From Shewanella vesiculosa (GTDB lineage: Bacteria > Pseudomonadota > Gammaproteobacteria > Enterobacterales > Shewanellaceae), in assembly GCF_021560015.1 (NCBI RefSeq), contig NZ_CP073588.1:3952501-4016500 (forward strand): 64,000 bases of DNA, in the 5' to 3' direction. How positions within the stretch are numbered: the stretch's first letter is position 1; each line of letters opens with the position of its first letter. Position numbers and translations under genes: made by a program. The notes beneath the pieces were generated by a model. It was given only the letters and a program-made list of their open reading frames with translations, was not told the DNA's origin and did no database searches. Positions 47,079 to 55,380 of the stretch are shown one piece after another.

Positions 47079-47590
47079 TTACATCATTCCGTCTTGTGTG
47101 CTGGTTAATGATGCTTGTAAACGTTCAACGTTATGCTGATAAATACTGCTGTTATCCACTTTTGCCGCATATTTAAAATCAGCTAATGCACCTAATTTGT
47201 CATTATTGATTAACTTCATTATGCCGCGATTATTGTAGGCATAAGCACGCTCTACCATTGATGCAATTGCGACTTGAGTACGGGCACTTTTCACTGCAGC
47301 ATCACAGGCTTTTTCGGCATTTTCCATGTCAGATAGTTGCACGTAACCTGCACATAAGTTCACATTGCGAGAATAGTCATCCACTGTGTATTTACTTGCA
47401 GACAATGTTGCTGTGAGCCCTTGCTGAACATCACCAGATTGCAATGCGTTAACACCTGGTACATCTTCAATTAATACCATTTTGTAGGCATTGCTATTGA
47501 TGTGATGGCCTTGTTCGTCAGCCATAACTTGTCGATGCTGTCAGTATTAATGTGGCACTCATTAGGCCGTTAACTATGCTTTTTTTTCAT
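47079..47590 (-). CDS. Small exported TPR-like protein (signal peptide frame broken twice)
   Basis: Function unknown. The main frame (47079-47525) encodes residues with a tetratricopeptide-like pattern (LCAGYVQLSDMENAEKACDAAVKSAR, RAYAYNNRGIMKLINNDKLGALADFKYAAKVD). Its first ATG has no ribosome-binding site. A better start is ATG 47590 with AAGGGAG upstream. If one base is removed from the A8 run (47580-47587 on the plus strand) and one from CC at 47522-47523, a signal peptide appears: MKKSIVNG, a hydrophobic core LMSATLIL, then TASTSYA and mature DEQGHH. The repaired product has 169 residues and would be periplasmic. The two-indel repair is inferred; it fits the pattern seen in other genes here. 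Confidence 0.72.
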
Positions 47591-47603
47591 GATGTCGCTC
47601 CCT

Positions 47604-47657
47604 TAAACGTTTACGTAGCGCCGCGCTACAGATGAACTTTAGTCAAAAGGACTAAAG
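47604..47657 (-). promoter_or_regulatory. Palindrome-rich leader of the TPR-like gene
   Basis: Three palindromes lie in a row just upstream of the start codon at 47590: TAAACGTTTA (47604-47613), GTAGCGC/GCGCTAC with a 1-nt centre (47615-47629), and CTTTAGTC/GACTAAAG with a 5-nt loop (47637-47657). They could be operator sites or RNA hairpins in the leader. No T-tract follows, so they are not ordinary terminators. Confidence 0.5.
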
Positions 47658-48123
47658 CCGACAAACGATAAAAAACGCATTAATAGATTAAAAAAATTCA
47701 CTTATATCGACAAGTTAATCAAGCTTAGTGCAGTGATGCTGAGCGACTTAGGTATTTTATCGTGTTTATCTTAATTCATTGTTGCGATGCTTTATTTAAC
47801 ATCACTCAATAGATACTGCTGATCGGTGACCTGTACTTTTGTTTATGACTTGGTGCCACAGTTAAGTTGTTGGCAAAAAGAGTCATTTATGCTGAGGTTT
47901 GCTTTTTGGGAGTGAATCTTAGATTATCAAACTAGACATGTTGCCCCTCTCGCTTTCTTTTTGCGCTGACCATTTTTAAATATCAAGCATGATATTGACC
48001 GCCAAAAAATTGCTAGACTTTGCCATACAAAAGAAAGACAAGAAGGACGAGACAGACGATGATCGCTGCCTATTCACTATATTTAGCTACTGCATACAGT
48101 GGTATTTTATCAGCGGAAACATA
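47658..48123. other. Non-coding gap between divergent genes
   Basis: About 465 bp. It should hold the divergent promoters of the TPR-like gene and the small membrane protein. An open frame reaching back to 47989 is in frame with the downstream gene but encodes a Lys/Asp-rich stretch lacking membrane or family character. I see no further structure. Confidence 0.45.
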
Positions 48124-48477
48124 ATGAAACTTTTGTATAAAATTGTATTTTCGGTAACTGTTTTTTTGGTTGTGCTCTATTACTCGAGTTTTTATATTTT
48201 ACCGAGTATCACAATAGTAAATAATTCGGGAGCCGAGATCACTCAGGCTGAAATTGATTTACCCAGTACTCATTTGGATTTTGGCTCAATTGAACAAGGC
48301 ACGAGTAATACGCTTCATTATGCTTTAACGCAACAACGAGATGGGGTCTATACCTATAGAATCGACGCTAAAGATTTAGCGGTGTATCACGGTAGTTGTG
48401 GTTACGTTACCAATAACGAACTTCATAAGCGTGTTGTGATTTATATCGCCAGTGATGCGCAAGTAGTGTGTAAATAG
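48124..48477 (+). CDS. Small membrane-anchored hypothetical protein
   Basis: Not recognised. From ATG 48124 the 117-residue product has an N-terminal hydrophobic segment (MKLLYKIVFSVTVFLVVLYY and a few more residues to about 26), then a polar domain starting ITIVNNSGAEITQAEIDLP, with two cysteines near the end (GSCGYV and the penultimate VVCK). This suggests a periplasmic domain held by an uncleaved signal anchor or exported by a weak signal peptide. The frame is open back to 47989, but the hydrophobic start favours 48124; the ribosome-binding site is poor (CGGAAA). Confidence 0.6.
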   Translation: MKLLYKIVFSVTVFLVVLYYSSFYILPSITIVNNSGAEITQAEIDLPSTHLDFGSIEQGTSNTLHYALTQQRDGVYTYRIDAKDLAVYHGSCGYVTNNELHKRVVIYIASDAQVVCK

Positions 48478-48649
48478 GTATAAAAAAGTCACATTACTGC
48501 GAGTTTTAATCGCTAGGATTACTTAATTCAACCTATGACAAGCCGTTATTTTAGCTGCACCACGATTTTTAATCATTTTCATGGCTCATGTGAAAACTGC
48601 TTTTATCTCAATCTGAGCCAGATATCCTAAGCCCTTCAACTTTTGACAC

Positions 48650-49540
48650 CTAACGGCTTTCATCGTGAAAGCTTTTAAGGATCCAGTCTATTAGCAATTG
48701 CACTTCTGGGCGCTGCTGTTCATTGGAATGGCGGGTGAGGTAATAGCGGTCATGGCTATAAAGTGGCTGGGGGAATAATGGAATCAGGATTTTGTTATCA
48801 AACCAAGCTTGGCTGATAGGCAGGGGAATTAATGCAACGCCAAGCCCTTGCTCTGCCGCTCGCGCGACACTGAACATACTGTCTAATTGAATAATTTGTT
48901 TGGGTTTGAATTGCTCAAAGCCGATATTGTCAGCCCATTGATGCCATGCGTAGGGTCTGGCTTTATGCAATATCAACGGCACCTTGGTTAACGCTTTAAA
49001 GCCTTGTGATGATAGCTCAGAGTGGAGCTGTGCATTACATGCTGGCATATACGTTATTGGAAATAGGTCATATACATTGTCGCTAGGCTGCTGTTTACCC
49101 GAGAGCATAATCGATACATCAGTGTGTTTTATCACATCACTGCGCGATTTAATCGTTTCGAGTTTAAGGTTGATATTAGGGTATTTGGATGACCAGCCAA
49201 TAAGTTTAGGCATAAACAGCTCGCTAGCGAAAAACTCAGGCATTGAAATACTGACTTCGAGCATTCTGTCTGACTGATTAAATTCACTGACAGTGTTGAC
49301 CAGTTGCTGCATGACTGGCTCGATCGCTTGGTAAAACCGTGCACCAACTTCAGTTAAGGCAACCGAGCGGGTTTGACGGATAAACAAGCTTAGATTGAGG
49401 GTTTCTTCCAATTGCTTAATTTGGTGGCTAACGGCAGATGGTGTGAGGTACAGCTTTTTAGCCGTTTCTTTAAAACTTAAGCATTCAGCTGCGACGCAAA
49501 AGCAACGAAGGCCACGCATTGAGGTGTGTAAAGGAAGCAT
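48650..49540 (-). CDS. LysR-family transcriptional regulator (GcvA-like)
   Basis: A 296-residue LysR regulator. The N-terminal winged helix-turn-helix is clear (MRGLRCFCVAAECLSFKETAKKLYLTPSAVSHQIKQLEETLNLSLFIRQTRSVALTEVG). The effector-binding domain follows (MLEVSISMPEFFASELFMPKLIGWSSKYPNINLKLE ... SMFSVARAAEQGLGVALIPLPIS). The arrangement MRGLRCF..AAECLSF..TA..L.LT.SAVSHQIK resembles GcvA-like members. No divergent partner gene adjoins it: the next gene upstream, at 49808, is on the same strand. The target is therefore unknown. Confidence 0.9.
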   Translation of the reverse strand: MLPLHTSMRGLRCFCVAAECLSFKETAKKLYLTPSAVSHQIKQLEETLNLSLFIRQTRSVALTEVGARFYQAIEPVMQQLVNTVSEFNQSDRMLEVSISMPEFFASELFMPKLIGWSSKYPNINLKLETIKSRSDVIKHTDVSIMLSGKQQPSDNVYDLFPITYMPACNAQLHSELSSQGFKALTKVPLILHKARPYAWHQWADNIGFEQFKPKQIIQLDSMFSVARAAEQGLGVALIPLPISQAWFDNKILIPLFPQPLYSHDRYYLTRHSNEQQRPEVQLLIDWILKSFHDESR

Positions 49541-49722
49541 TTAATTCTCAGCAAGGACTAATTAAGTCATTTAATGGAGTAACAGTGTCGACTAAGTAGT
49601 AGTGCATTTTTATTATTATTATTGTGAAAGCAAAGATCAGACCATGCTTTAAAGTCTTATTTAAACAAAGTACTAACACATCTGGTATTTATATTTTGAG
49701 TTGCTTTAGTGCTTAAACGAAT

Positions 49723-49753
49723 AAACATTGCACCATCTCAGTGCAATGTTTTT
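49723..49753. terminator. Hairpin, likely terminator of the 49.8-kb lipoprotein gene
   Basis: A perfect 11-bp inverted repeat AAACATTGCAC / GTGCAATGTTT with a 7-nt loop, flanked by A and T tracts. It lies 55 bp beyond the minus-strand lipoprotein stop and upstream of the LysR start, and would insulate the two. Confidence 0.6.
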
Positions 49754-49807
49754 AGCATTTTGGTCATCAGGAGGTAAGCAGGGCTAGGGCTTATGGCTGC
49801 TACTCGA

Positions 49808-50209
49808 TTAGAAGTACAATGTTTCTAGCTTAGTGCCATCAATAAAGATATCGCACTTATCAGCGGTGCTTGATTTTGCAGATTGGATAATACTCGCTAC
49901 CACGCCAAAGCTACCGCCTTGATCGCCTAATACCGAACCGAAATAGCAATCACCTTTAACAGCCATGCCTTTGAACTTAGCGTTAAGATGCTGGGTTGGG
50001 GTCATTGGTGGGAATCGACCTTGCATGATCGTGTCACCATTAGCGATTAACTGTAGCTTGTTTTTTTCTTTGTCGTATATGCCACCAAAAATGATGGTTT
50101 GGTCATTCACTACCACAGTTTTGTTTTGTGCAACGATAGGGGGTTTAGCGGCACAAGCGCTAAGAAGCACGCCTGCGGTTAAAGTAGAAAGTATAAAAAG
50201 TTTGCGCAT
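49808..50209 (-). CDS. Small lipoprotein, hypothetical
   Basis: A 133-residue predicted lipoprotein: signal peptide with lipobox LLSAC (Cys19), mature part CAAKPPIVAQNKTVVVNDQTIIFGGIYDKEKNKLQLIANGD. Two further cysteines (DCYFG, KCDIF) could form a disulphide. I do not recognise a family. It has its own hairpin downstream and an AT-rich 5' region, so it looks monocistronic. AAGGAATAATA precedes the ATG at 50209. Confidence 0.72.
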   Translation of the reverse strand: MRKLFILSTLTAGVLLSACAAKPPIVAQNKTVVVNDQTIIFGGIYDKEKNKLQLIANGDTIMQGRFPPMTPTQHLNAKFKGMAVKGDCYFGSVLGDQGGSFGVVASIIQSAKSSTADKCDIFIDGTKLETLYF

Positions 50210-50354
50210 TATTATTCCTTAGTATGCGTCGAGAGGCGTATTCTGGCCCTCGAATGAGTAAACTAGCCCTGTTTACCTATTTGGAATGCACAGTGGAGTT
50301 CCATAGTGCACAACGTGCTTATTGTAACAACTTATCAACGAATGCCAATAATAA

Positions 50355-50383
50355 AAACAGCCTGCTAAAAGAGCAGGCTGTTT
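50355..50383 (-). terminator. Terminator of the Ig-repeat lipoprotein gene
   Basis: A 12-bp perfect stem AAACAGCCTGCT (50355-50366) / AGCAGGCTGTTT (50372-50383), loop 5 nt, followed on the minus strand by TTATTATT. It lies 21 bp beyond the stop at 50404. Confidence 0.88.
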
Positions 50384-50403
50384 AGTCACTCTAGAGCAGT
50401 CTT

Positions 50404-52881
50404 TTATAACAAGCTGACATAAAATTTCAGTTCAGTGACCACACCTTTAGGCGTCGTTGCTGTCAGTGTTACTTGGCTGGTGCCAGGTGTACCGATATTT
50501 TTGAGGGTAAAGGTGGTTGATGTTCCCCCCGCCGATGTTGTGTTCGGTACGCTGTAGCCTGAGAACTGCAACTCACCTTCTGTGCTGGCAACGGTTAAGG
50601 TGGTACCTGAAGGTAATATTTGCTTGGCACTATCTGTTAACACCACAGTAAACGTCGATATTTCATTTAATCCGATAGGTTGAATATCACTGGTGTAATC
50701 GTTAATCACAGCGTCATCTTGACTCACAACAAACGTCGCATTAGAGCCTGACATAGTTAACACCAATGCTTTACGAATATAGGTGGTCGTGGCAGTGCTA
50801 TCACATAAGCTGCCTTCACACTGAGGGCCATTAAATTTACCATCAGCCGCTTGATACGCAGTACTGGCTTGAATATTAAAATATGGCTCACCTAAGTCAT
50901 GGGTGCGAGACTCATTGTCATCCCTAAAAGCATCAGGTAAATCAACAAAGCCACCGTTATGGTAAGTTTCAACATCCATACCATCACCACTACACGCAAT
51001 TGACCTTGTACCATTTAAACAACCATTAACCACGCCGCCATCAGCAGCATCAAACACATTGTTACCGTTGGTATCGAAAAAAGTTTCGTGCCCTAAGGCA
51101 TAAGCCATAATTGTGACACGGTGATCGCTTACTCGTGGCGATGCCGATGTCCAAATAACTGAACAGCGACCATCTGCAATAGTACACGATGGCTCAATTT
51201 GTCCACCTTCAGCGGTGAAGTTGATGGTCGTGTCATCTGGTGCCGGGTTACCAAAACTGTCAGAGGCATAAGCGGTAATGGTCACTTGCTCGCCATTGTA
51301 GTCAGCCGCTTCAGGATTACCGTTTGACCTTGAAATACTAAAGCCTAGTTGCTGTGGTATTCCGGTATTGACGGTGAGTTGTTCTGATTGGCTGGTAATG
51401 GTTTTATTCGTGTCAGCATCAGTTGTTGATGCCATTACCCGAACCGGTGTTGGAATCGTGCCGGCTTGAACGCGAACGCTGACCAAGCCCTGAGCGTTAG
51501 TAATACTGCTATCTATTACTGCGCCATTAGCAAATTGTAAACCGCCAACTGTAGTATCTAGACTAAAGTTTACTTGTTGTTGAGCAGCAGGTTGACCATT
51601 CGCACTAGAAACTAAAAAGGTGACTAAGGATGATTCAGTTGAGCCTGTGCCGCCTGAACCTTTGATACGGATTTGGCTTGGGTCAGCTGACACAAAACTC
51701 ACGTTAGATAAGGTCTGACGGGCTAAAATAAAAGGTAAGCTTGCGTTTAAGCTACTGCCATTCACAGTAGTGGTCGCGATGATAGTGTCATTGCGTTCAC
51801 TATTACCACTGCAACTAACATCAGAAAATGTTGAGCTTGCTGAGCCAGATAAGCTGGTGATAGGTGAGTCGAGTGAGGCATTATCATTGAAGGAACAGTC
51901 TGAGCTAAAGCTAATACTGGTCGGGCTTTGTAGGCGAGTCATATTGCCAGCTGTGTCTTCGCTGACGAGCGTCGCGGTAACTCCAAAAGTGCCACCGGCG
52001 CTAATGGTATAACTACCATCCGCTGCTGTTAGTGTTGTGGCTAATTCTCCTTCGACAAACTCACCATTAGCATCAATGGATCCCATTTTTACGATGCCAG
52101 CAGTGGCAATGTCGTCAGTCGCTAACACTTCATAAGCGCTAGTACTGCTGAGGGTTACCCCTTGATATTCTGTTGTTGCTGTTAATAAACTGGCGCCTAA
52201 CTCTGATGCTGACGGAGTATAATTAAGAGTGGCGATACCTGAAGCTTTAGTCAGAGCAGTCGCGGGCGTTAACGTCGCACTACCGGCATTGAATGTGACA
52301 ATTTGGTTAGCAATACCTTGGTTATTACTGTCGGTAAGTAACGCGCTGAGTTGCACTGTTTTATCAAGATTAAAGCGGGTAATTGGACCTGTAGCATCTG
52401 TAATTGAAGCTGTTAATTGAATCGCTTCAGCAGGAATACTTGTGGTGTATTCTTTAAATTGATAATTGCGACTCGCGCTAACTGAGTCAGCATCGCTTGG
52501 TGAATAAGTTGCGCTAAGAATGCCAGCCTCGATGCCGCCAGACGTGACAATCGTAGTCGCAAGGCCGGAAGATAATGTTAATGCGCTAGCGGGTGTGACT
52601 GTGGCAGTGCTAGTACTGAATGTAATCAGGGCTCCGCTGACGTTAGCATTACCGAGTTTGAGATGTGCAACGGCACAAAAACTGCCATCGATATCAAAAA
52701 TCAGAGATTCAGTACTGGCATCACATTGGCCATTGACGACATTTTGATAGCTTACAGTAATACTGTAACTGCCATTTGACGTGTCAGCATCGGTGCCATC
52801 CGCAGCACCGTTGCAACCTGTAAATAGCAACACTGAAGTTAATAGTAACATTAGTGTGCGAGTCATCATTTTTAGCCGCAT
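50404..52881 (-). CDS. Large lipoprotein with bacterial Ig-like (Big_1-type) repeats
   Basis: An 825-residue predicted lipoprotein. The start is ATG 52881 (AAGGA 9 nt upstream); the signal peptide ends in lipobox LFTGC (Cys23). The mature chain is built of invasin/intimin-like Ig modules, with recurring phrases such as ALITFSTSTATVTPASALTLSSGLATTIV, IVTFNAGSATLTPATALTKASGIATLNY and VNFSLDTTVGGLQFANGAVIDSSITNAQGLVSVRV. Near residues 590-650 there is an Asp/Asn-rich loop (FFDTNGNNVFDAADGG, RDDNESRTHDLGEP), compatible with calcium sites, and several cysteines. Such proteins are usually outer-membrane surface lipoproteins or adhesins; function is inferred. It is monocistronic, divergent from nothing, and lies before darP. 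Confidence 0.82.
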   Translation of the reverse strand: MRLKMMTRTLMLLLTSVLLFTGCNGAADGTDADTSNGSYSITVSYQNVVNGQCDASTESLIFDIDGSFCAVAHLKLGNANVSGALITFSTSTATVTPASALTLSSGLATTIVTSGGIEAGILSATYSPSDADSVSASRNYQFKEYTTSIPAEAIQLTASITDATGPITRFNLDKTVQLSALLTDSNNQGIANQIVTFNAGSATLTPATALTKASGIATLNYTPSASELGASLLTATTEYQGVTLSSTSAYEVLATDDIATAGIVKMGSIDANGEFVEGELATTLTAADGSYTISAGGTFGVTATLVSEDTAGNMTRLQSPTSISFSSDCSFNDNASLDSPITSLSGSASSTFSDVSCSGNSERNDTIIATTTVNGSSLNASLPFILARQTLSNVSFVSADPSQIRIKGSGGTGSTESSLVTFLVSSANGQPAAQQQVNFSLDTTVGGLQFANGAVIDSSITNAQGLVSVRVQAGTIPTPVRVMASTTDADTNKTITSQSEQLTVNTGIPQQLGFSISRSNGNPEAADYNGEQVTITAYASDSFGNPAPDDTTINFTAEGGQIEPSCTIADGRCSVIWTSASPRVSDHRVTIMAYALGHETFFDTNGNNVFDAADGGVVNGCLNGTRSIACSGDGMDVETYHNGGFVDLPDAFRDDNESRTHDLGEPYFNIQASTAYQAADGKFNGPQCEGSLCDSTATTTYIRKALVLTMSGSNATFVVSQDDAVINDYTSDIQPIGLNEISTFTVVLTDSAKQILPSGTTLTVASTEGELQFSGYSVPNTTSAGGTSTTFTLKNIGTPGTSQVTLTATTPKGVVTELKFYVSLL

Positions 52882-52926
52882 TAGCAATATCCTTATTCTA
52901 TTAAACAGACTATTTTTGAAATGGCC

Positions 52927-53466
52927 CTAGTCTTTGATTTCAGCTCTTAAATACTTATATAGCTCTTTAGACGATTTTGATTCTGGGCCTTTAGCCAGTT
53001 CTTTATTTGTTTGGCGGATCAGTTGACGCAGTTTTTGACGATCAAGTTGTGGATGTAAATCCAGAAGTACTTGAACCTCGTCATCACCATTTGCTAATAA
53101 ACGCTCGCGCATCTTTTCAAAAATCTGTATTTGAGCAGCTTCATTATTGTTTTTGTTCAACACTTTATCGAGTGCTGCTTCAATAGGTTCATGCTCGTAT
53201 CCACGCATCAATTTACCAATGTATTGCAAATGGCGGCGATAGGCTTCGGTTTTTTGCTTAATCAGTTTTGATTTTAGAATCGCATCATATAAGAATTCAT
53301 CTAAACCCATTTTGTCTAATTGAGTTTTGCTCAGGGCCACTAAACGCATGCCAAGTGCTTGAGCATCCTCACTTTCTTTTTTAACGCCTGTTCTGCTGAC
53401 ATAGTTGTCATCATTATCATAGGGCTGCTGAAACAGTTCAGAATCGCCAACAATTTTCATAGTCAT
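52927..53466 (-). CDS. darP: Ribosome-associated protein DarP (YjgA, DUF615)
   Basis: DarP binds 50S precursors and helps late large-subunit assembly. The product from ATG 53466 has 179 residues and shows the family signature VSRTGVKKESEDAQALGMRLVALSKTQLDKMGLDE, then AYRRHLQYIGKLMR and the C-terminal LLDLHPQLDRQKLRQLIRQTNKE. GAGG lies 4 nt upstream of this ATG; a second in-frame ATG at 53460 has GAGG 10 nt upstream, so either may be used. The longer frame to 53499 is unlikely. It is divergent from pmbA, the usual arrangement in gammaproteobacteria. Confidence 0.93.
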   Translation of the reverse strand: MTMKIVGDSELFQQPYDNDDNYVSRTGVKKESEDAQALGMRLVALSKTQLDKMGLDEFLYDAILKSKLIKQKTEAYRRHLQYIGKLMRGYEHEPIEAALDKVLNKNNNEAAQIQIFEKMRERLLANGDDEVQVLLDLHPQLDRQKLRQLIRQTNKELAKGPESKSSKELYKYLRAEIKD

Positions 53467-53617
53467 AAACCTCAAGTCAATATGAGTTAATGATAGCATT
53501 TATTTGGCCTAGAATATGCAGAATTTATTGATGATAGTGAGCGATATAAATGCACGGTTATCAATCGCCAATTGAATTTGATATGCTAGCGGGAACTAGA
53601 CTAATCAAAGAGTAATT

Positions 53618-54998
53618 TTGTGGCTTCTCATCTCTTCAGCGCCTAGCGCAACTGAACCAACACCTAGAATTGATTCTGAATTATCTGCGTTAAAAGATGC
53701 TGTCGCTGTCGCGTTAGAATACGCAAAAGTGTTAGGCACTTCGGCCGCTGAAGTGGCTATTAGTAAGCAGCAAGGTTTGTCGGTTTCTACCCGTGAAAAA
53801 GAAGTTGAAACCGTTGAGTTTAATAAAGACGGTGCGTTAGGCATTACCATTTACCGCGATGGTCGCAAAGGCAGCTCATCAACCTCGGACTTAAGCCCAG
53901 AGGCGATTCGCCAAGCGGTAAAAGCCGCCGATGGTATTGCAAAATATACCTCAGAGGATCCTTTTAGTGGCTTGGCTGATCCCCGCTTTGATGGCGCAAG
54001 ATATTCGCGATTTAGAGTTATACCATCCACACGATATCGATGCAGAAGAGCTGGCACAGCTGGCTATTCGCGCCGAAGAAGCCAGTTTATCAGTTGATAG
54101 TCGTATTCGAAATTCAGACGGCGCCAGCGCTAATGCGCATACAGCTGCCAGAGTGTATGGCAATAGCCATGGGTTTCTTAATGGCTATTGCAGCTCTCGC
54201 TACAGTTTGAGCTGTGTGGTGATAGGCGAAGAGTCTGACGGTAATTTACAGCGTGACTATGACTATACCGTTGCGCGTAAGTACAGTGATTTATTGTCTC
54301 CAGAAGCCGTTGGTTTGCAAGCGGCAAACAAAACCTTAAGCCGTTTAGATGCACGTAAAATTGCCACCGCGAAAATGCCGGTGCTATTTGCGCCAGAAAT
54401 TGCTACCGGCCTGATGGGCCATTTAATTGGTGCGATCAGTGGCAGCAGTATTTACCGCAAGTCGAGCTTCTTAATGGAGGCATTGAATACCCAAATATTC
54501 CCAGACTGGTTTAGCATCGAAGAGCAGCCACATTTGTTAGGTGCTTTAGCCAGCGCTAATTATGACAGCGAAGGTGTCGCTACCCAAGATCGGCGTATTA
54601 TTGATCGCGGCCAATTAGAAACTTACTTATTAACCAGTTATTCTGCACGTAAGCTAGGTATGACCAATACTGGTCATGCTGGTGGTATTTATAACTGGAC
54701 CTTAAGCCATTCAAACCAAACATTTGATGACTTGGTCAAAACCATGAATACCGGCTTAATTGTTACCGAAGTAATGGGCCAAGGCGTTAATGGCGTTACG
54801 GGTGATTATTCTCGCGGCGCGGCCGGCTTCTATGTTGAAAATGGCGAAGTGCTATACCCAGTAGAAGAGATCACCATAGCGGGTAATTTAAAAGACATGT
54901 TTATGGGAATACAAGGTGTAGGTAAAGATCGCGATTTACGTTCATCAATCCGTACCGGCGGAATTTTACTGAGCGAGATGAAAATCGCGGGGAATTAA
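53618..54998 (+). CDS. pmbA: Metalloprotease subunit TldE / PmbA (frame interrupted in this sequence)
   Basis: PmbA (TldE) is the non-catalytic partner of TldD. The first frame carries RIDSELSALKDAVAVALEYAKVLGTSAAEVAISKQQGLSVSTREKEVETVEFNKDGALGITIYRDGRKGSSSTSDLSPEAI. The second carries SDGASANAHTAARVYGNSHGFLNGYCSSRYSLSCVVIGE and ITIAGNLKDMFMGIQGVG. The break is at the C4 run 53981-53984; removing one C gives SGLADPALMAQDIRDLELYHP and about 459 residues, near the family length of 450. The start is unclear: TTG 53618 is in frame, but GTG 53620 with AAAGAG upstream is in another frame, hinting at a second indel near the 5' end. Confidence 0.92.
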
Positions 54999-55043
54999 CC
55001 CCTTTTGCTGATCAACGCATTTATGGTTTAAATGCAAACAATG

Positions 55044-55079
55044 AAAGCCTCTTATCTAATTGATTAAGAGGCTTTTTTT
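55044..55079 (+). terminator. Terminator after pmbA
   Basis: AAAGCCTCTTA (55044-55054) pairs with TAAGAGGCTTT (55065-55075); the stem continues inward (TC/GA) and ends in TTTTTTT. It lies 46 bp after the pmbA stop. Confidence 0.9.
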
Positions 55080-55195
55080 AGCTTTAATTTGGCTCTTGAC
55101 GCTTTATCACTCTACTTTACCTTTCTTGACAGTCGTTTACAGGCAAGGGGTGTCATAACTCTTGCAAATGTAACTAGATGGTTAATGGAGTAAAT

Positions 55196-55300
55196 ATGTT
55201 TCACAAAAAAATAAGTCGATTGATGATAATGTCTGCAATGGGAGTCTTGTTATTAGGCTGTGGCTCAGGCAGTGAAGAGAGTAGTGATGATGTTGCTTGA
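55196..55300 (+). CDS. 34-residue small lipoprotein
   Basis: A short gene, easily missed. ATG 55196 has GGAG 6 nt upstream. The product begins MFHKKISRLMIMSAMGVLLL and has a lipobox LLLGC with Cys22, followed by a 12-residue acidic, Ser/Gly-rich tail (GSGSEESSDDVA). It is flanked by terminators on both sides (55044 and 55320), so it has its own transcription unit. The signal peptide plus a very short acidic tail resembles small entericidin-like or other short lipoproteins, but I recognise no family. Confidence 0.72.
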   Translation: MFHKKISRLMIMSAMGVLLLGCGSGSEESSDDVA

Positions 55301-55319
55301 TGAGTAAATAAGCTCAAAC

Positions 55320-55350
55320 AAAAAGCCGATATCAATGATATCGGCTTTTT
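55320..55350. terminator. Bidirectional terminator between the small lipoprotein gene and rimO
   Basis: A GCCGATATC/GATATCGGC stem (55325-55333, 55337-55345) with an AAT loop is flanked by AAAAA and TTTTT. It serves the plus-strand lipoprotein gene and the minus-strand rimO, which converge here. Confidence 0.9.
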
Positions 55351-55380
55351 ATGTAGAGCATGCATTACAACTGAGCAGGA

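Noticed and set aside
47989..48123. N-terminal extension of the 48.1-kb membrane protein
   Set aside because: Lys/Asp-rich stretch with no domain; the hydrophobic anchor begins at ATG 48124.
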